From the NCBI GenBank assembly GCA_029879645.1, contig JAOUPX010000003.1, positions 1-59,214 of the forward strand: a DNA stretch of 59,214 nt. Reading direction: 5' to 3'. The stretch's first letter is position 1; the number at the start of each line of letters is the position of its first letter. The notes beneath the pieces are model-generated. The model made no database searches. It saw only the letters and a program-made list of their open reading frames with translations, and was not told the DNA's origin. Shown one piece after another: positions 17,903 through 27,767 of this stretch. Made by a program: the position numbers and the translations under genes. Origin of the DNA: Nitrospinota bacterium. GTDB taxonomy: Bacteria > Nitrospinota > Nitrospinia > Nitrospinales > Nitrospinaceae.

Positions 17903-19968
17903 AACGGCGTCTTTTTGAGAAAATTGCTTTTTCCCTATTCGCCTTAATGATGGCGTTATCGCTATTTTGTCTGGGCCTTTATCTGGATTTAAAAGACGAC
18001 CTCCCGCAATTGCCGGACAGTCTCGAAAAAATCAATCTCAGCCTGCCGACCGAAATATACTCGTCGGAAGGCAATGTGATCAAGGTTCTGGGGCAGAGGC
18101 ATCCGGTTTCGCTGGAAGAAATTTCCCCCCGCTTTACCGAAGCCATGATTGCCACCGAAGATTCCCGATTTTACAGTCATAGTGGAGTGGATCATATCGG
18201 CCTGGCCAGGGCCATGCTGAAAAATATCAGGAATATGAAGGTTTCACAGGGTGGAAGCACTATCACCCAGCAACTTTCCAAAAATCTGTTTTTTTCGTTC
18301 GAAAGAAAGTGGGAGCGGAAAATCAAGGAGCTGTTGATCGCTCTGCAAATGGAAGCGACCTTCTCCAAAGAGGAAATTCTCGAGGCTTACTGCAATCAGG
18401 TTTATTTCGGTAGCGGTGCCTATGGGGTGGAGGACGCTTCCCTGGTGTATTTTAATAAACGCGCAAAAAACCTGACTCTTCTCCAGGCGGCCATGCTGGC
18501 GGGGTTGCCCAATTCTCCCAACAGCGCCAACCCGTTCAATAATTTCGAGCGGGCTATGAGCCGAACCCGGACCGTTTTGAATCGAATGGTTCGTTCAAAT
18601 TTTATAAGTTCCTTTGAGATGGAGCAGGCCCTGGAAACAGACCTGGAACTGGCCCCTCCCCGGATCCAATCCAATCCCAATCAGTATTTTATTCAATATG
18701 TGATTTCCAATCTCGAGAACGAATACGGAAAAGAGTTTGTGCATTTTGGCGGTCTGAAGATTTTTACCACTATCGATTCACGTCTTCAGCAATACGCTCA
18801 ACAGGCGGTTCTCACCCACATGAAAAGCCTGGATAAGCGTATGGCACCTCGTGAGGATGAAGAGCTTTTGCAGGCCGCCATGGTATCCCTGGAAAATAAA
18901 ACAGGGGCCATTCGCGTGTTGCTGGGTGGAAGGGATTACTCCAAAAGCCAATTTAACCGGGCGGTTTCTAATAATCGAATGGCCGGATCTTCATTTAAGC
19001 CGATTGTTTACCTGACGGCAATGGAAGTACTGGGAATTTCCCCCGCTACCGTGATCCGGGACGAGCCGGTTTCCCTGGAAATATCTCCGGGAAAAAGCTG
19101 GGAACCTAAGAACTTCAACGATCAATATTTTGGGGATTTGATTCTAAAACGCGCATTAATGAATTCACTTAATGTGGTTTCGGCGAAACTTGTTAACGAT
19201 CTAACTCCACCCCGCGTGATCAAAACCGCCCGGCAGATGGGATTAACCAGCCCTTTGGGGGAAAACCTTTCGCTGGCATTGGGCGCCACCGGGGTCTCTC
19301 CTCTGGAAATGGCCGGGGCATACAGCGTCATCGCCAACCTGGGAATTTTAAATGAACCTTACCTGGTGGAGCGCATTGAGGATTTTCGCGGAAACAAGCT
19401 GTATGAGCATTTTTATTTTGGAGTTCAACGGTTTTCCCAGAAATCTATTTATCCGCTTTTGGACATGATGCGTGGCGTGGTGGAAGAGGGCACCGGCAGA
19501 GTGATTCGCCGCATGGGCTTCAGCCATCCCGCAGGAGGGAAAACCGGTACCACCAACGATTATAAAGACGCCTGGTTCGATGGGTTCACCAAAGACATGG
19601 CCACCGTTGTTTGGGTGGGCTATGACAGTAATATTTCCATGATTGACCGCAATGGTAGAGGTTTGACAGGCGGAGGCGCCGCCGCTCCCATCTGGGCTTA
19701 TTTTATGAAGAAGGCATTGAGCGGAAAGAGTCAGGTTAACTTTCCTGTTCCCGAAGGCATCCGGTTTGTTGATGTGGATTCCCAGACCGGCTACATCGCT
19801 AATTCGAGTATGAAAAATACCATGACCGTTGCTGTGAAAAATGATGTCGTTTTGACTTTACCGCCGTCAACTGATTCCGTGCAGGGGTATTCCCCTCAGG
19901 AAGAATCGGCGGGTGAGCCTCTCGATAACTTGGAAACCATAGAGGAACATGTTTTACCAGAGCTTTAA
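17899..19968 (+). CDS. Class A penicillin-binding protein (bifunctional transglycosylase/transpeptidase)
   Basis: A 689-residue peptidoglycan synthase with an N-terminal anchor (residues 9-28). The GT51 glycosyltransferase has the catalytic TEDSRFYSHSGVD near residue 86 and GGSTITQQLSKNLFF near 117-131. The transpeptidase has Ser364 in SSFK, SLN near 423 and the KTG triad at 548-550 followed by TTNDYKDAWFDGF. It polymerises lipid II and cross-links glycan strands. The TTG start overlaps the preceding gene and has AGGGAG upstream. It is shorter than the second class A PBP at 29821-32352 and lacks that protein's OB insert, so it resembles PBP1b/PBP1a-lite types. The end overlaps the SPOR gene by 20 bases. 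Confidence 0.95.
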   Translation: MKRRLFEKIAFSLFALMMALSLFCLGLYLDLKDDLPQLPDSLEKINLSLPTEIYSSEGNVIKVLGQRHPVSLEEISPRFTEAMIATEDSRFYSHSGVDHIGLARAMLKNIRNMKVSQGGSTITQQLSKNLFFSFERKWERKIKELLIALQMEATFSKEEILEAYCNQVYFGSGAYGVEDASLVYFNKRAKNLTLLQAAMLAGLPNSPNSANPFNNFERAMSRTRTVLNRMVRSNFISSFEMEQALETDLELAPPRIQSNPNQYFIQYVISNLENEYGKEFVHFGGLKIFTTIDSRLQQYAQQAVLTHMKSLDKRMAPREDEELLQAAMVSLENKTGAIRVLLGGRDYSKSQFNRAVSNNRMAGSSFKPIVYLTAMEVLGISPATVIRDEPVSLEISPGKSWEPKNFNDQYFGDLILKRALMNSLNVVSAKLVNDLTPPRVIKTARQMGLTSPLGENLSLALGATGVSPLEMAGAYSVIANLGILNEPYLVERIEDFRGNKLYEHFYFGVQRFSQKSIYPLLDMMRGVVEEGTGRVIRRMGFSHPAGGKTGTTNDYKDAWFDGFTKDMATVVWVGYDSNISMIDRNGRGLTGGGAAAPIWAYFMKKALSGKSQVNFPVPEGIRFVDVDSQTGYIANSSMKNTMTVAVKNDVVLTLPPSTDSVQGYSPQEESAGEPLDNLETIEEHVLPEL

Positions 19969-21493
19969 ATACTATTTAGTCCGAACGGGACTTTCCTTTT
20001 TCCTGATCCTGGTCTTCGGCTACCTGGCTTTGTATTTTGTGCATGAGGTGGCGTTACCCGACGTCCGTTTTAACGATCTGTGGCTCAGATGGATAGTGAC
20101 CCTGATCTGTCTGTTTTTTGGATTCGTGGTCTATGGCATGTTCGGCGAACATCGGTTTATCAAGGCTTTGGAAAGTCTTAAGCATATCGACCTCAAAATC
20201 GTCGGACCGGAAATCAGAAAGCATTTCCAGGGGTTGGTTGCCTTCACCGAATCCTCTTATTTTCTTCCGGCCAAGGGCCGACAACTGCGGGAGGCGCTGG
20301 TTCGGGATTATGCCGAATTTCTGCTGAGTACCGGTTCGGAAGATCCGGAAGCGCTCAATATTTTTTTAAAAGCCTACCTGCAGGATACCGATGATATACG
20401 GTTCCGAAATGTCCTCGTTTCTGCATTAACCCGCAAGCAGGAGTTAACAGACTCCGAAATGGACCTGTTGCTGGTGATATTAAGGACAGAGGATTATGAA
20501 GATGGAGATCTGCTAGGCTACGTAGTTAACGTGTTCCTTGAGCAGGAATGCTTTACCAATAAATCCGAGCCGGTTTTCCTCAAAGCCCTCCAGTTAAAAA
20601 CCGGACAGGAAGAAGAGATCATTGCTTTCATGCTTCCGCACCTGATGGATAAAAAGAGAACCGACTATATGGCGGTTCACTTTTATCTGGAATCCCTGGA
20701 CTCTTTGCCTGCCGATCAGGCCGCAACAGTGAGCTATCTTGTAGGTGTCTGTTACTGTGAAGAAAGATTCAAAGTGCTCGATCCCGAACTCCACTCCCGG
20801 TGTAATAAAGTTTTTGATGGGCTGGAACCCCAGGCCAGGGAGCGTTTGCTTCGTCTGGCGAAGGATGCCCACTTGTCGGAACAGTGGAAAAAGGTCAGGC
20901 TGTTTCATTCCGAGGACCAACGTGCGCTGGAGCGTTTGAAAGTATACACAGGACTGAGTCCTACATTTTGGCAGGTAGCCGGGAAGAAAATTGGCGGTAT
21001 TGGGAATGGTCTTTTCGAACTCATCAAACGCGTAATGTTCAAAATGTTTGATGGGTTGAACTTGCTCGGAGGCATGAGCACAGCAGCCAAACTGATTCTC
21101 GCATGTCTCTTCTTTGGAGGCCTGTTTTATTTGGGTGTATCAGTGGATTGGAAATCTTTGTTTCCAGCTTCCCAACCTGTTCCGAAAGTATCCGAAGAAA
21201 CGGCCCCGGCACCACTCGTTAAGGTCTTTACCCTTCAGGTGGCCGCCGTAAAGGGCAAAAAACAGGCCGATGACACCGTCCGCCAACTTAAGAAAAAGAA
21301 AGTGGAAGACGTGTATGTTGTGAAAACACAACGCAAGGAGGGAGGATTCTGGTATAAAGTCCGGGTGGGAAAATTTCGCGAACGCCAGGCCGCGGAAAAA
21401 GTAGCCACGATACTTATGAATCAAAAGAAAATCCGGTCCTATTTCATCATAGCTTTGGATGAACAGCCTAAACCGCAAAAAACAGCGCCCTGA
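19949..21493 (+). CDS. SPOR-domain membrane protein
   Basis: A 514-residue protein. Two N-terminal membrane helices (residues about 10-32 and 48-65) are followed by a long helical region (70-365) that looks like alpha-solenoid repeats. A third membrane helix (TAAKLILACLFFGGLFYLGV, about 380-400) leads to a C-terminal SPOR domain (about 425-500: FTLQVAAVKGKKQADDTVRQ, then GFWYKVRVGKFRERQAAEKV). SPOR domains bind peptidoglycan stripped of stem peptides, often at division sites. The start lies inside the end of the upstream PBP gene, which strongly suggests coupled synthesis. It may position the synthase or sense wall remodelling. The solenoid part is unrecognised. Confidence 0.85.
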   Translation: MFYQSFKYYLVRTGLSFFLILVFGYLALYFVHEVALPDVRFNDLWLRWIVTLICLFFGFVVYGMFGEHRFIKALESLKHIDLKIVGPEIRKHFQGLVAFTESSYFLPAKGRQLREALVRDYAEFLLSTGSEDPEALNIFLKAYLQDTDDIRFRNVLVSALTRKQELTDSEMDLLLVILRTEDYEDGDLLGYVVNVFLEQECFTNKSEPVFLKALQLKTGQEEEIIAFMLPHLMDKKRTDYMAVHFYLESLDSLPADQAATVSYLVGVCYCEERFKVLDPELHSRCNKVFDGLEPQARERLLRLAKDAHLSEQWKKVRLFHSEDQRALERLKVYTGLSPTFWQVAGKKIGGIGNGLFELIKRVMFKMFDGLNLLGGMSTAAKLILACLFFGGLFYLGVSVDWKSLFPASQPVPKVSEETAPAPLVKVFTLQVAAVKGKKQADDTVRQLKKKKVEDVYVVKTQRKEGGFWYKVRVGKFRERQAAEKVATILMNQKKIRSYFIIALDEQPKPQKTAP

Positions 21494-21519
21494 ATAATGA
21501 ATACTGCCCTTAATAAACC

Positions 21520-22851
21520 ATGAATAAAGCCCTCGATCTCAATACCCAGAATATTGAAGATTTTGTTACGGATGACGAAATAGCTGGTCTTCAATCCGAA
21601 GTGAGCCGGTGTCATAAGGATTTGGAAGAGGGTGAGGGCAGGGGCGCTGAGTTTCTGGGTTGGCTCCATTTGCCATCGGTAACGAAATCCGAAGAACTCA
21701 CGAGAATTCAAAAGTCCGCCGATTGGATACGGGATAACTGCGAAGTGTTTGTGTCTATCGGAATTGGAGGTTCTTATCTGGGCGCCAAAGCCGCATTAAA
21801 CTTTGCCGGAAGCGATGTGTCAAAATCGTTTTCCCCCTCAGGCGGTGACTCCCCCCATATCCTGTTTTCCGGACAAAATATAAGCTCCGATTCACTTCAC
21901 GATTTACTGGAAAGTCTGGAAAATAAAAAATTCTGCCTGAATGTGATTTCCAAGTCCGGAACCACCACCGAACCGGCCATCGCATTTCGTTTTCTCAAAC
22001 AATTCATGGAGAAAAAGTTTGGCTCCGAAGAAGCGCGGAAGCGAATTTTCGTGACCACCGATCCTGATAAGGGTGCTCTCAGGCAATTGACGGAGGAAGA
22101 AGGATATCCATGTTTTGAAATTCCCGGAAATGTCGGTGGGCGTTATTCGGTATTGACTCCGGTGGGATTGCTGGCTATGGCCGTCGCAGGAATGGATATC
22201 GCAGAGGTGATTGCCGGAGCCAGGGATTGTGAACAGAGTGTCACTCAAAATTCGTCCCTGGATCAGAACCTGGCCTATCGTTTCGCTGTGATTCGTAATT
22301 TGTTGTACCAAAAGGGGAAAACCATCGAATTAATGGCGGCATTTCACCCGGCACTGCAAACTATGGTAGAGTGGTGGCGGCAGTTGGCCGGAGAGAGCGA
22401 AGGTAAAGAAGGAAAGGGTATTTTTCCCGCTACGGCAGAGTATACAGCCGATTTGCATTCGCTCGGCCAATGGGTTCAGGAAGGCAACCGGATTATTTTT
22501 GAAACCTTTCTCCGGGTGGCGACTTCGAATCATCCTTTAGAAGTGCCCGAAAGCCCGGATGACCGGGATGGCCTGAACTTCCTAGCCGGCAAAACTCTTG
22601 ACGAGATCAATGAGAAAGCCTGGCAGGGTACCGCCCTGGCCCATCTGGAAGGCGGCGTTCCCAATATGACCCTGACGGTGAAAGATCGCAGTGCACACAC
22701 ACTGGGTTATCTCTTTTATTTTTTTCAAAGGGCCGTCGCCATGACGGGATATTTGATGAATGTCAATCCATTCGATCAGCCGGGTGTCGAGTTTTATAAA
22801 ACCAACATGTTTCGATTATTGAATAAACCAGGATACGGGAAGGAAAAATAA
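21520..22851 (+). CDS. pgi: Glucose-6-phosphate isomerase
   Basis: A 443-residue cytoplasmic enzyme interconverting glucose 6-phosphate and fructose 6-phosphate. The family signatures are visible: SIGIGGSYLGAKAALNFAG near residue 76, VISKSGTTTEPAIAFR near 141, GGRYSVLTPVGLLAMAVAG near 206 and the C-terminal NPFDQPGVEFYK with the catalytic region. The length fits the compact bacterial branch (about 450 residues) rather than the 550-residue E. coli type. The stop codon overlaps the start of the transaldolase-like gene by one base (TAATG). With the next two genes it forms a hexose-phosphate module behind the cell-wall genes. Confidence 0.96.
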   Translation: MNKALDLNTQNIEDFVTDDEIAGLQSEVSRCHKDLEEGEGRGAEFLGWLHLPSVTKSEELTRIQKSADWIRDNCEVFVSIGIGGSYLGAKAALNFAGSDVSKSFSPSGGDSPHILFSGQNISSDSLHDLLESLENKKFCLNVISKSGTTTEPAIAFRFLKQFMEKKFGSEEARKRIFVTTDPDKGALRQLTEEEGYPCFEIPGNVGGRYSVLTPVGLLAMAVAGMDIAEVIAGARDCEQSVTQNSSLDQNLAYRFAVIRNLLYQKGKTIELMAAFHPALQTMVEWWRQLAGESEGKEGKGIFPATAEYTADLHSLGQWVQEGNRIIFETFLRVATSNHPLEVPESPDDRDGLNFLAGKTLDEINEKAWQGTALAHLEGGVPNMTLTVKDRSAHTLGYLFYFFQRAVAMTGYLMNVNPFDQPGVEFYKTNMFRLLNKPGYGKEK

Positions 22852-24101
22852 TGGGGACCGTTAGTCGGGGTTTGAGTGAGACCGTTCACCGCATTGCATT
22901 TCAGGAAATCAACGCGGGGCAATCTTCCAATCAATATCAAAGTGATCCGCTGTTGGCCCGTCTCAAGGAAATGGGAACCGAATTGTGGATGGATACCGGA
23001 GATTTGGAATTGGCGCAGTCTATCTGGAAAACGGAATTGACCGCTTTGACCACCAATAATACGTTAGCCAATCAAGTGGTGCAAAGTGGTGTGATGGATA
23101 CCGTGATTCAGGAAACCGTGACCAAGCTGGAGGAGGCCGCTTCCGGTTTGAGCCGGGAAGAGTTGATCATGGAAATTGGCTTCGTGATCAATTGCCGTAT
23201 AGCCCTTCGGTTAGTTCAGGCTTTCAAGGTGAAGGTCAGCGTGGAGCTTCATCCTTCCATATCGCGGGATATTGAAAAGAGTGTGGAATACGGCAGGCGC
23301 TATTTCGACGTGTGTCCTGAATATTTTATCATCAAAGTGCCCCTCACCCCGGAAGGTCTACTCGCCACCCGGCGGATACGGCAGGATAATATTCCGGTAA
23401 ACTTCACCCTGGGTTTTTCCGCGAGGCAGAATTATCTGGCCGCCCGCCTCGCCAATCCCAATTATGTGAATGTATTCCTGGGACGGCTCAACGCCGTGGT
23501 GGCGGATAATTCCGCCGGTAACGGTGATTGGGTCGGTGAAAAGGTCACCCTGAACACCCAGGATGCTCTGAGTGAGGTCCGCAACAAACATGCAGATGTA
23601 AAGACCCGGTTGATTGCCGCCAGTATCCGTAATGGCGACCAGGTGGCAACTCTCGCCGGGATGGATATTCATACCATTCCTCCCGGTGCCATGAAGGAGT
23701 TTCAGGAATCCGGCCGCACTCCGGATCAAATTCAAAAAACTGATGGGGTGGGATTGAAACCGGAGCTCAAACCGGAACATGATTGGAGCGCCCGGGTTGC
23801 TGGCCTTTGGGAGTTGGAGGGTGATTTTCAAAATGCCGTCGATCAGTTGATGGCCCGCAGTGACCTGGATCAATTGTCCGGCGAAGCGCTGGAACAATTT
23901 TTCAGCGACAAGGGACTGGATCTGTTTCATCCTTTTAGCCGGGATGACCTGAAGAAGATTCATGATGATGGTAAGATTCCCAAATTGGGGGACTGGTCCA
24001 ACGCAATCGCCCTGGATGATTTGATGACCCACTCAGCCCTGCAATCGTTCACCAAAGACCAGAATGCGCTGGATGCCAGGATCGAGTCCTTTCTTAAGTA
24101 G
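22851..24101 (+). CDS. tal: Transaldolase-family protein with C-terminal extension
   Basis: A 416-residue protein of the transaldolase superfamily. The Schiff-base lysine is Lys162 in FIIKVPLTPEGLLATRRI. The early strand ELWMDTGDLE and the TTNNTLAN segment correspond to the usual LWxDxxxR and TTNPS motifs, with changes at the second. Transaldolase moves dihydroxyacetone units between sugar phosphates in the pentose phosphate pathway. Residues about 310-416 are a polar helical extension beyond the barrel core. In some bacteria transaldolase is fused to Pgi; here the two are separate genes that overlap by one base. The motif changes leave some doubt about the exact reaction. Confidence 0.83.
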   Translation: MGTVSRGLSETVHRIAFQEINAGQSSNQYQSDPLLARLKEMGTELWMDTGDLELAQSIWKTELTALTTNNTLANQVVQSGVMDTVIQETVTKLEEAASGLSREELIMEIGFVINCRIALRLVQAFKVKVSVELHPSISRDIEKSVEYGRRYFDVCPEYFIIKVPLTPEGLLATRRIRQDNIPVNFTLGFSARQNYLAARLANPNYVNVFLGRLNAVVADNSAGNGDWVGEKVTLNTQDALSEVRNKHADVKTRLIAASIRNGDQVATLAGMDIHTIPPGAMKEFQESGRTPDQIQKTDGVGLKPELKPEHDWSARVAGLWELEGDFQNAVDQLMARSDLDQLSGEALEQFFSDKGLDLFHPFSRDDLKKIHDDGKIPKLGDWSNAIALDDLMTHSALQSFTKDQNALDARIESFLK

Positions 24102-24110
24102 GATCAACCC

Positions 24111-25100
24111 ATGATCCTTACCGGGGATGTCGGGGGAACCAAAGTAAATCTGGCCCTGTTTGAAGTTCACAGGGGAGCGCTCAGTCTAAAGGCCGAGCAA
24201 AGTTTTGCCAGCAGAGACTTTGACGGTTTGCTCGACCTGCTCCAGCATTTTCTGAAAGAAACCCAACCCAATCTCACCCATGCTTGTCTGGGGGTGGCCG
24301 GACCAGTTCACGAGGGCCGTTGTGAAGTCACTAATTTACCCTGGAGTATTGAGGTCCGCGACTTGAAGGCTCTGCTGGGTATAGAGTCTGTTTCTCTGAT
24401 CAACGATCTGGCGGCTATGGCCTGCGCGATTCCCCATTTAAGAGGTGAAGAAGTGGCGGTGATCCAGAAAGGGCAGGGCGATCCCCAGGGAACCATAGGC
24501 GTTCTGGCGGCGGGAACCGGCCTGGGGCAGGCGTTTCTTGTTCCGGAAAGGGAAGGCCGCTGGCGGGTTCTTGAAACGGAGGGAGGGCAATGCGATTTTG
24601 CGGCCCGAACCTCTCTGGAAATCAGTCTGCGGGAATTTCTCGGTCAGGTTTTTGGTCGGGTTTGCATCGAAGACGTCTTGTCCGGGCCCGGTCTGGTCCG
24701 GATATTTGAGTTTATCAAAGAACGGGATGGGATTACCGAGCCCGACTGGCTGACCCGGGAGTTTGAGCAGATTGCGCCTGCAGAGGTGATTTCCCGCAAC
24801 GGGTTGTCAGGAAAATTTCCATCCTGCGAGGAGGCTCTCCAAATGTTTGTGTCTGTTTACGGAGCAGTGGCGGGTAACCTGGCGTTACAGATTGTTGCTC
24901 GGGGCGGGATATGGATCGGTGGAGGCATTGCTCCCGAAATTTTGCCACTTCTGAAGTCGGACCTGTTTTTGGAAGCCTTTCGTGATAAAGGAAAATTCAG
25001 CGATTTTATGGCGCAGATTGATATCAAAGTCATTATGAATAAACGGGCTCCGCTGTTTGGGGCGGGTTATTTTGCGCTGGGAGAAACCGTCATTCGGTGA
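24111..25100 (+). CDS. glk: Glucokinase
   Basis: A 329-residue ATP-dependent glucose kinase of the bacterial Glk family. The phosphate-binding motif MILTGDVGGTKVNLALFEV opens the protein. SLINDLAAMACAIP near residue 100 carries the catalytic Asp. AAGTGLGQAFLV and the ETEGGQCDFAAR region complete the sugar and ATP sites, and a late GGIWIGGGIAPEI matches the second nucleotide loop. It makes glucose 6-phosphate for the Pgi encoded two genes earlier. It starts nine bases after the transaldolase-like gene. It lacks the Cys-rich ROK zinc motif, so it is not a ROK kinase. Confidence 0.93.
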   Translation: MILTGDVGGTKVNLALFEVHRGALSLKAEQSFASRDFDGLLDLLQHFLKETQPNLTHACLGVAGPVHEGRCEVTNLPWSIEVRDLKALLGIESVSLINDLAAMACAIPHLRGEEVAVIQKGQGDPQGTIGVLAAGTGLGQAFLVPEREGRWRVLETEGGQCDFAARTSLEISLREFLGQVFGRVCIEDVLSGPGLVRIFEFIKERDGITEPDWLTREFEQIAPAEVISRNGLSGKFPSCEEALQMFVSVYGAVAGNLALQIVARGGIWIGGGIAPEILPLLKSDLFLEAFRDKGKFSDFMAQIDIKVIMNKRAPLFGAGYFALGETVIR

Positions 25101-25148
25101 TAAAGTGATTGTTTTTCTATATTTAACCGTGAGATTGGGAAAAGAAAC

Positions 25149-26363
25149 ATGACAAAAAAAATGAATAAAATTGTTCTGGCCTATTCCGGAGGGCTGGACA
25201 CCTCGGTCATTATTAAGTGGTTAATAGAAGAGTACGGAGCGGAAGTCATCGCGTTCTGCGCCGATCTCGGGCAGGGCGCCGAGCTCGACCCGGTGCGCGA
25301 AAAGGCTCTGGCTACGGGCGCCAGCAAGGTTTATATCGAAGACTTGAGGGAAGAGTTCGTCAAGGATTTTGTTTTTCCCATGTTACGGGGTAATGCGTTT
25401 TATGAAAATAATTACCTGCTGGGGACCTCGATCGCCCGGCCCCTGATTGCCAAGGAGCAGATTCGCGTGGCCGGCCTCGAAAATGCCGAAGGGGTTTCCC
25501 ACGGGGCTACCGGTAAGGGCAACGATCAGGTCCGCTTTGAGCTGACTTATATGACCCTCAACCCGCATATTCAGATCATCGCCCCGTGGCGGGAGTGGAA
25601 CCTGGACTCCCGCACGAGTCTGTTCGATTATGCCACCAGTCACGGTATCCCCGTGCCGGTGACCAAGGACAAACCTTACAGCATGGATAGGAACCTTTTC
25701 CATATCAGTTACGAGGGAGGGGTTTTGGAGGATCCCTGGTTTGAGCCGCATGATGATATGTTTCTCTTATCGGTATCTCCTGAGAAAGCGCCCGATAAAC
25801 CGACAGTACTTGAAATTAATTATGAAAACGGCGATCCTGTAGCTATCAACGGAGAGCGGATGAGTCCGGCTCATTTGCTGGCCCGGATGAATGAATACGG
25901 CGGGCAAAACGGGATTGGACGGATCGATATCGTTGAAAACCGCTTTGTTGGAATGAAGTCGCGGGGGGTTTATGAAACTCCCGGAGGTACTATCCTGCAT
26001 GCCGCCCATCGGGATTTGGAGACCATCACCGTAGACCGGGAGGTGATGCATCTTCGGGATTCACTCATACCCGCTTATGCTCGATTGGTTTATAATGGAA
26101 TGTGGTATTCGCCGGAACGGCTTCTACTGCAAAAAATGATGGACGAAGTTCAAAAGACGGTAACCGGTACCGTTCGTCTCAAGTTGTATAAAGGAAACTG
26201 CATCGTTACGGGACGCAAAGCGGACCGTTCTCTTTACTGCCAGGAAACCGCCTCGTTCGAAAAGGATGAGGTGTATCGCCAAAATGACGCCGAAGGATTT
26301 ATCCGGCTGAACGCTCTCCGGCTAAAGCGCTATTCGGAAATCCTCGGTGATAAGTTGTTCTAA
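25149..26363 (+). CDS. argG: Argininosuccinate synthase
   Basis: A 404-residue enzyme that joins citrulline and aspartate with ATP in arginine synthesis. The PP-loop [17 protein letters not shown] at about residues 9-25 binds ATP. The citrulline/aspartate site region [18 protein letters not shown] near residue 117 is intact, as is the later [17 protein letters not shown]. The length is standard for the type 1 enzyme. The ATG at 25149 adds four residues before the usual [11 protein letters not shown] start, so 25161 is an alternative. No other arginine gene is close. It is followed six bases later by a sigma-54 response regulator. Confidence 0.97.
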   Translation: MTKKMNKIVLAYSGGLDTSVIIKWLIEEYGAEVIAFCADLGQGAELDPVREKALATGASKVYIEDLREEFVKDFVFPMLRGNAFYENNYLLGTSIARPLIAKEQIRVAGLENAEGVSHGATGKGNDQVRFELTYMTLNPHIQIIAPWREWNLDSRTSLFDYATSHGIPVPVTKDKPYSMDRNLFHISYEGGVLEDPWFEPHDDMFLLSVSPEKAPDKPTVLEINYENGDPVAINGERMSPAHLLARMNEYGGQNGIGRIDIVENRFVGMKSRGVYETPGGTILHAAHRDLETITVDREVMHLRDSLIPAYARLVYNGMWYSPERLLLQKMMDEVQKTVTGTVRLKLYKGNCIVTGRKADRSLYCQETASFEKDEVYRQNDAEGFIRLNALRLKRYSEILGDKLF

Positions 26364-26369
26364 ATCCCT

Positions 26370-27767
26370 ATGAGCCGTATTTTAGTTGTCGACAATGAAA
26401 AGAGCATGCGGGACCTCCTTTCCATCGCCCTGGAAAAAGAAGGTTATCAGGTGGAGACCGCCCGCAACGGTGAGGTGGCCGTGGAAATGGTGGAAGGCGG
26501 CGATTATGATGTCGTGATTACCGATATCAATATGCCACGTTCCAACGGCATCGATGTGCTCGATGCAGTGAATCGGGTCCGGCCGGCCACTCCGGTCATC
26601 ATGATGACCGCTTACGCATCCGCGGAAACCGCTGTCGAAACCATGAAGAAGGGCGCGTACGACTATATCACCAAGCCTTTCAATATGGAGGATTTTAAGC
26701 TCGTCATTCGCAATGCTTCAGAGAAAAAACATCTGGCCCAGGAGAACACCTTTCTCAAATCCGCTCTCAAGGACAAGTACCAGTTTGGCAACATCATCGG
26801 TAAAAATGCGGGGATGAAAAAGGTTTTCGATTACATCGAAAAGGTCAGTAACAGCAATGCGACCGTTTTGGTCGGCGGCGAAAGCGGTACCGGCAAAGAG
26901 TTGGTCGCCAAGGCTCTCCATTACAACAGTTCCCGGAAAAACCATCCCTTTATTTCCATCAACTGCGGTGCCATGCCCGAAAACCTGCTGGAGAGCGAAC
27001 TGTTCGGCCATGAAAAGGGCGCGTTCACCAGCGCCGATTCTACCAAGATCGGGTTGATGGAAGTCGCCAACAAGGGAACTTTTTTTCTGGATGAAGTATA
27101 CGAAGCCCCGCTTTCCATTCAGGTGAAGTTACTGCGGGTTCTCCAGGAACGGGAAATGACCCGGGTGGGTGGAACCAAGCCCATTAAAGTGGATTTACGA
27201 ATTATCGCCGCAACCAATCGGGATTTGGTCGAGGGCGTTAAGCAAAAAATCTTTCGGGAGGATTTGTATTACCGGTTGAAAGTTATATCCATTGAACTGC
27301 CTCCCCTGAGGAAACGAAAAGAGGATATTCCACTGCTGGTTCATCATTTCATCAACAAGTATAACGAACAGCACGATAAGGACGTGAAGATCAAGGGCAT
27401 ACATCCGGATGCCTTGAAGTGTCTGGAGAACTATGATTGGCCCGGAAATATCCGCGAATTGGAAAACACTATTGAGCGGGCGGTGGTTCTGGAGACGGAG
27501 GATTTAATCGGCGTCGCCAGTTTGCCTGAAGAGATTTTTCAAGCGCCTTCCTCCACAGATAACTTGATTCCAGCCATGCAAGGAGACGATCCGGTCGATC
27601 TGGAAAAGACACTGGACAATATCGAAAAAAACATGCTTCTCGGCGCATTGAGCAAAACGGATGGTACGATCAACAAGGCCGCCAAGCTGTTGAATCTGAG
27701 TTTTCGATCCATGCGGTATCGTGTCAAAAAGCATAATATCAATGCCAAATCCGAAGGTAATGAATGA
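26370..27767 (+). CDS. NtrC-family sigma-54 response regulator
   Basis: A 465-residue three-domain regulator. The receiver domain (1-120) has Asp52 as phosphorylation site, Asp8 in the acidic pocket and Lys102 in YITKPF. The AAA+ domain (about 140-380) has Walker A GESGTGKE at 170-177, Walker B GTFFLDE at 236-242 and a sigma-54 contact loop GAFTSA at 217-222 instead of the usual GAFTGA. The Fis-type HTH lies at about 420-455 (GTINKAAKLLNLSFRSMRYR). It should activate sigma-54 promoters when phosphorylated. No histidine kinase is encoded beside it, so it is an orphan here. The stop overlaps the next gene as ATGA. Confidence 0.95.
   Translation: MSRILVVDNEKSMRDLLSIALEKEGYQVETARNGEVAVEMVEGGDYDVVITDINMPRSNGIDVLDAVNRVRPATPVIMMTAYASAETAVETMKKGAYDYITKPFNMEDFKLVIRNASEKKHLAQENTFLKSALKDKYQFGNIIGKNAGMKKVFDYIEKVSNSNATVLVGGESGTGKELVAKALHYNSSRKNHPFISINCGAMPENLLESELFGHEKGAFTSADSTKIGLMEVANKGTFFLDEVYEAPLSIQVKLLRVLQEREMTRVGGTKPIKVDLRIIAATNRDLVEGVKQKIFREDLYYRLKVISIELPPLRKRKEDIPLLVHHFINKYNEQHDKDVKIKGIHPDALKCLENYDWPGNIRELENTIERAVVLETEDLIGVASLPEEIFQAPSSTDNLIPAMQGDDPVDLEKTLDNIEKNMLLGALSKTDGTINKAAKLLNLSFRSMRYRVKKHNINAKSEGNE

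Noticed and set aside
21520-24101. A broken transaldolase-Pgi fusion gene
   Set aside because: The two frames are each complete with their own starts, and the one-base overlap TAATG is a normal coupling; order is also Pgi first, not the usual fusion order.
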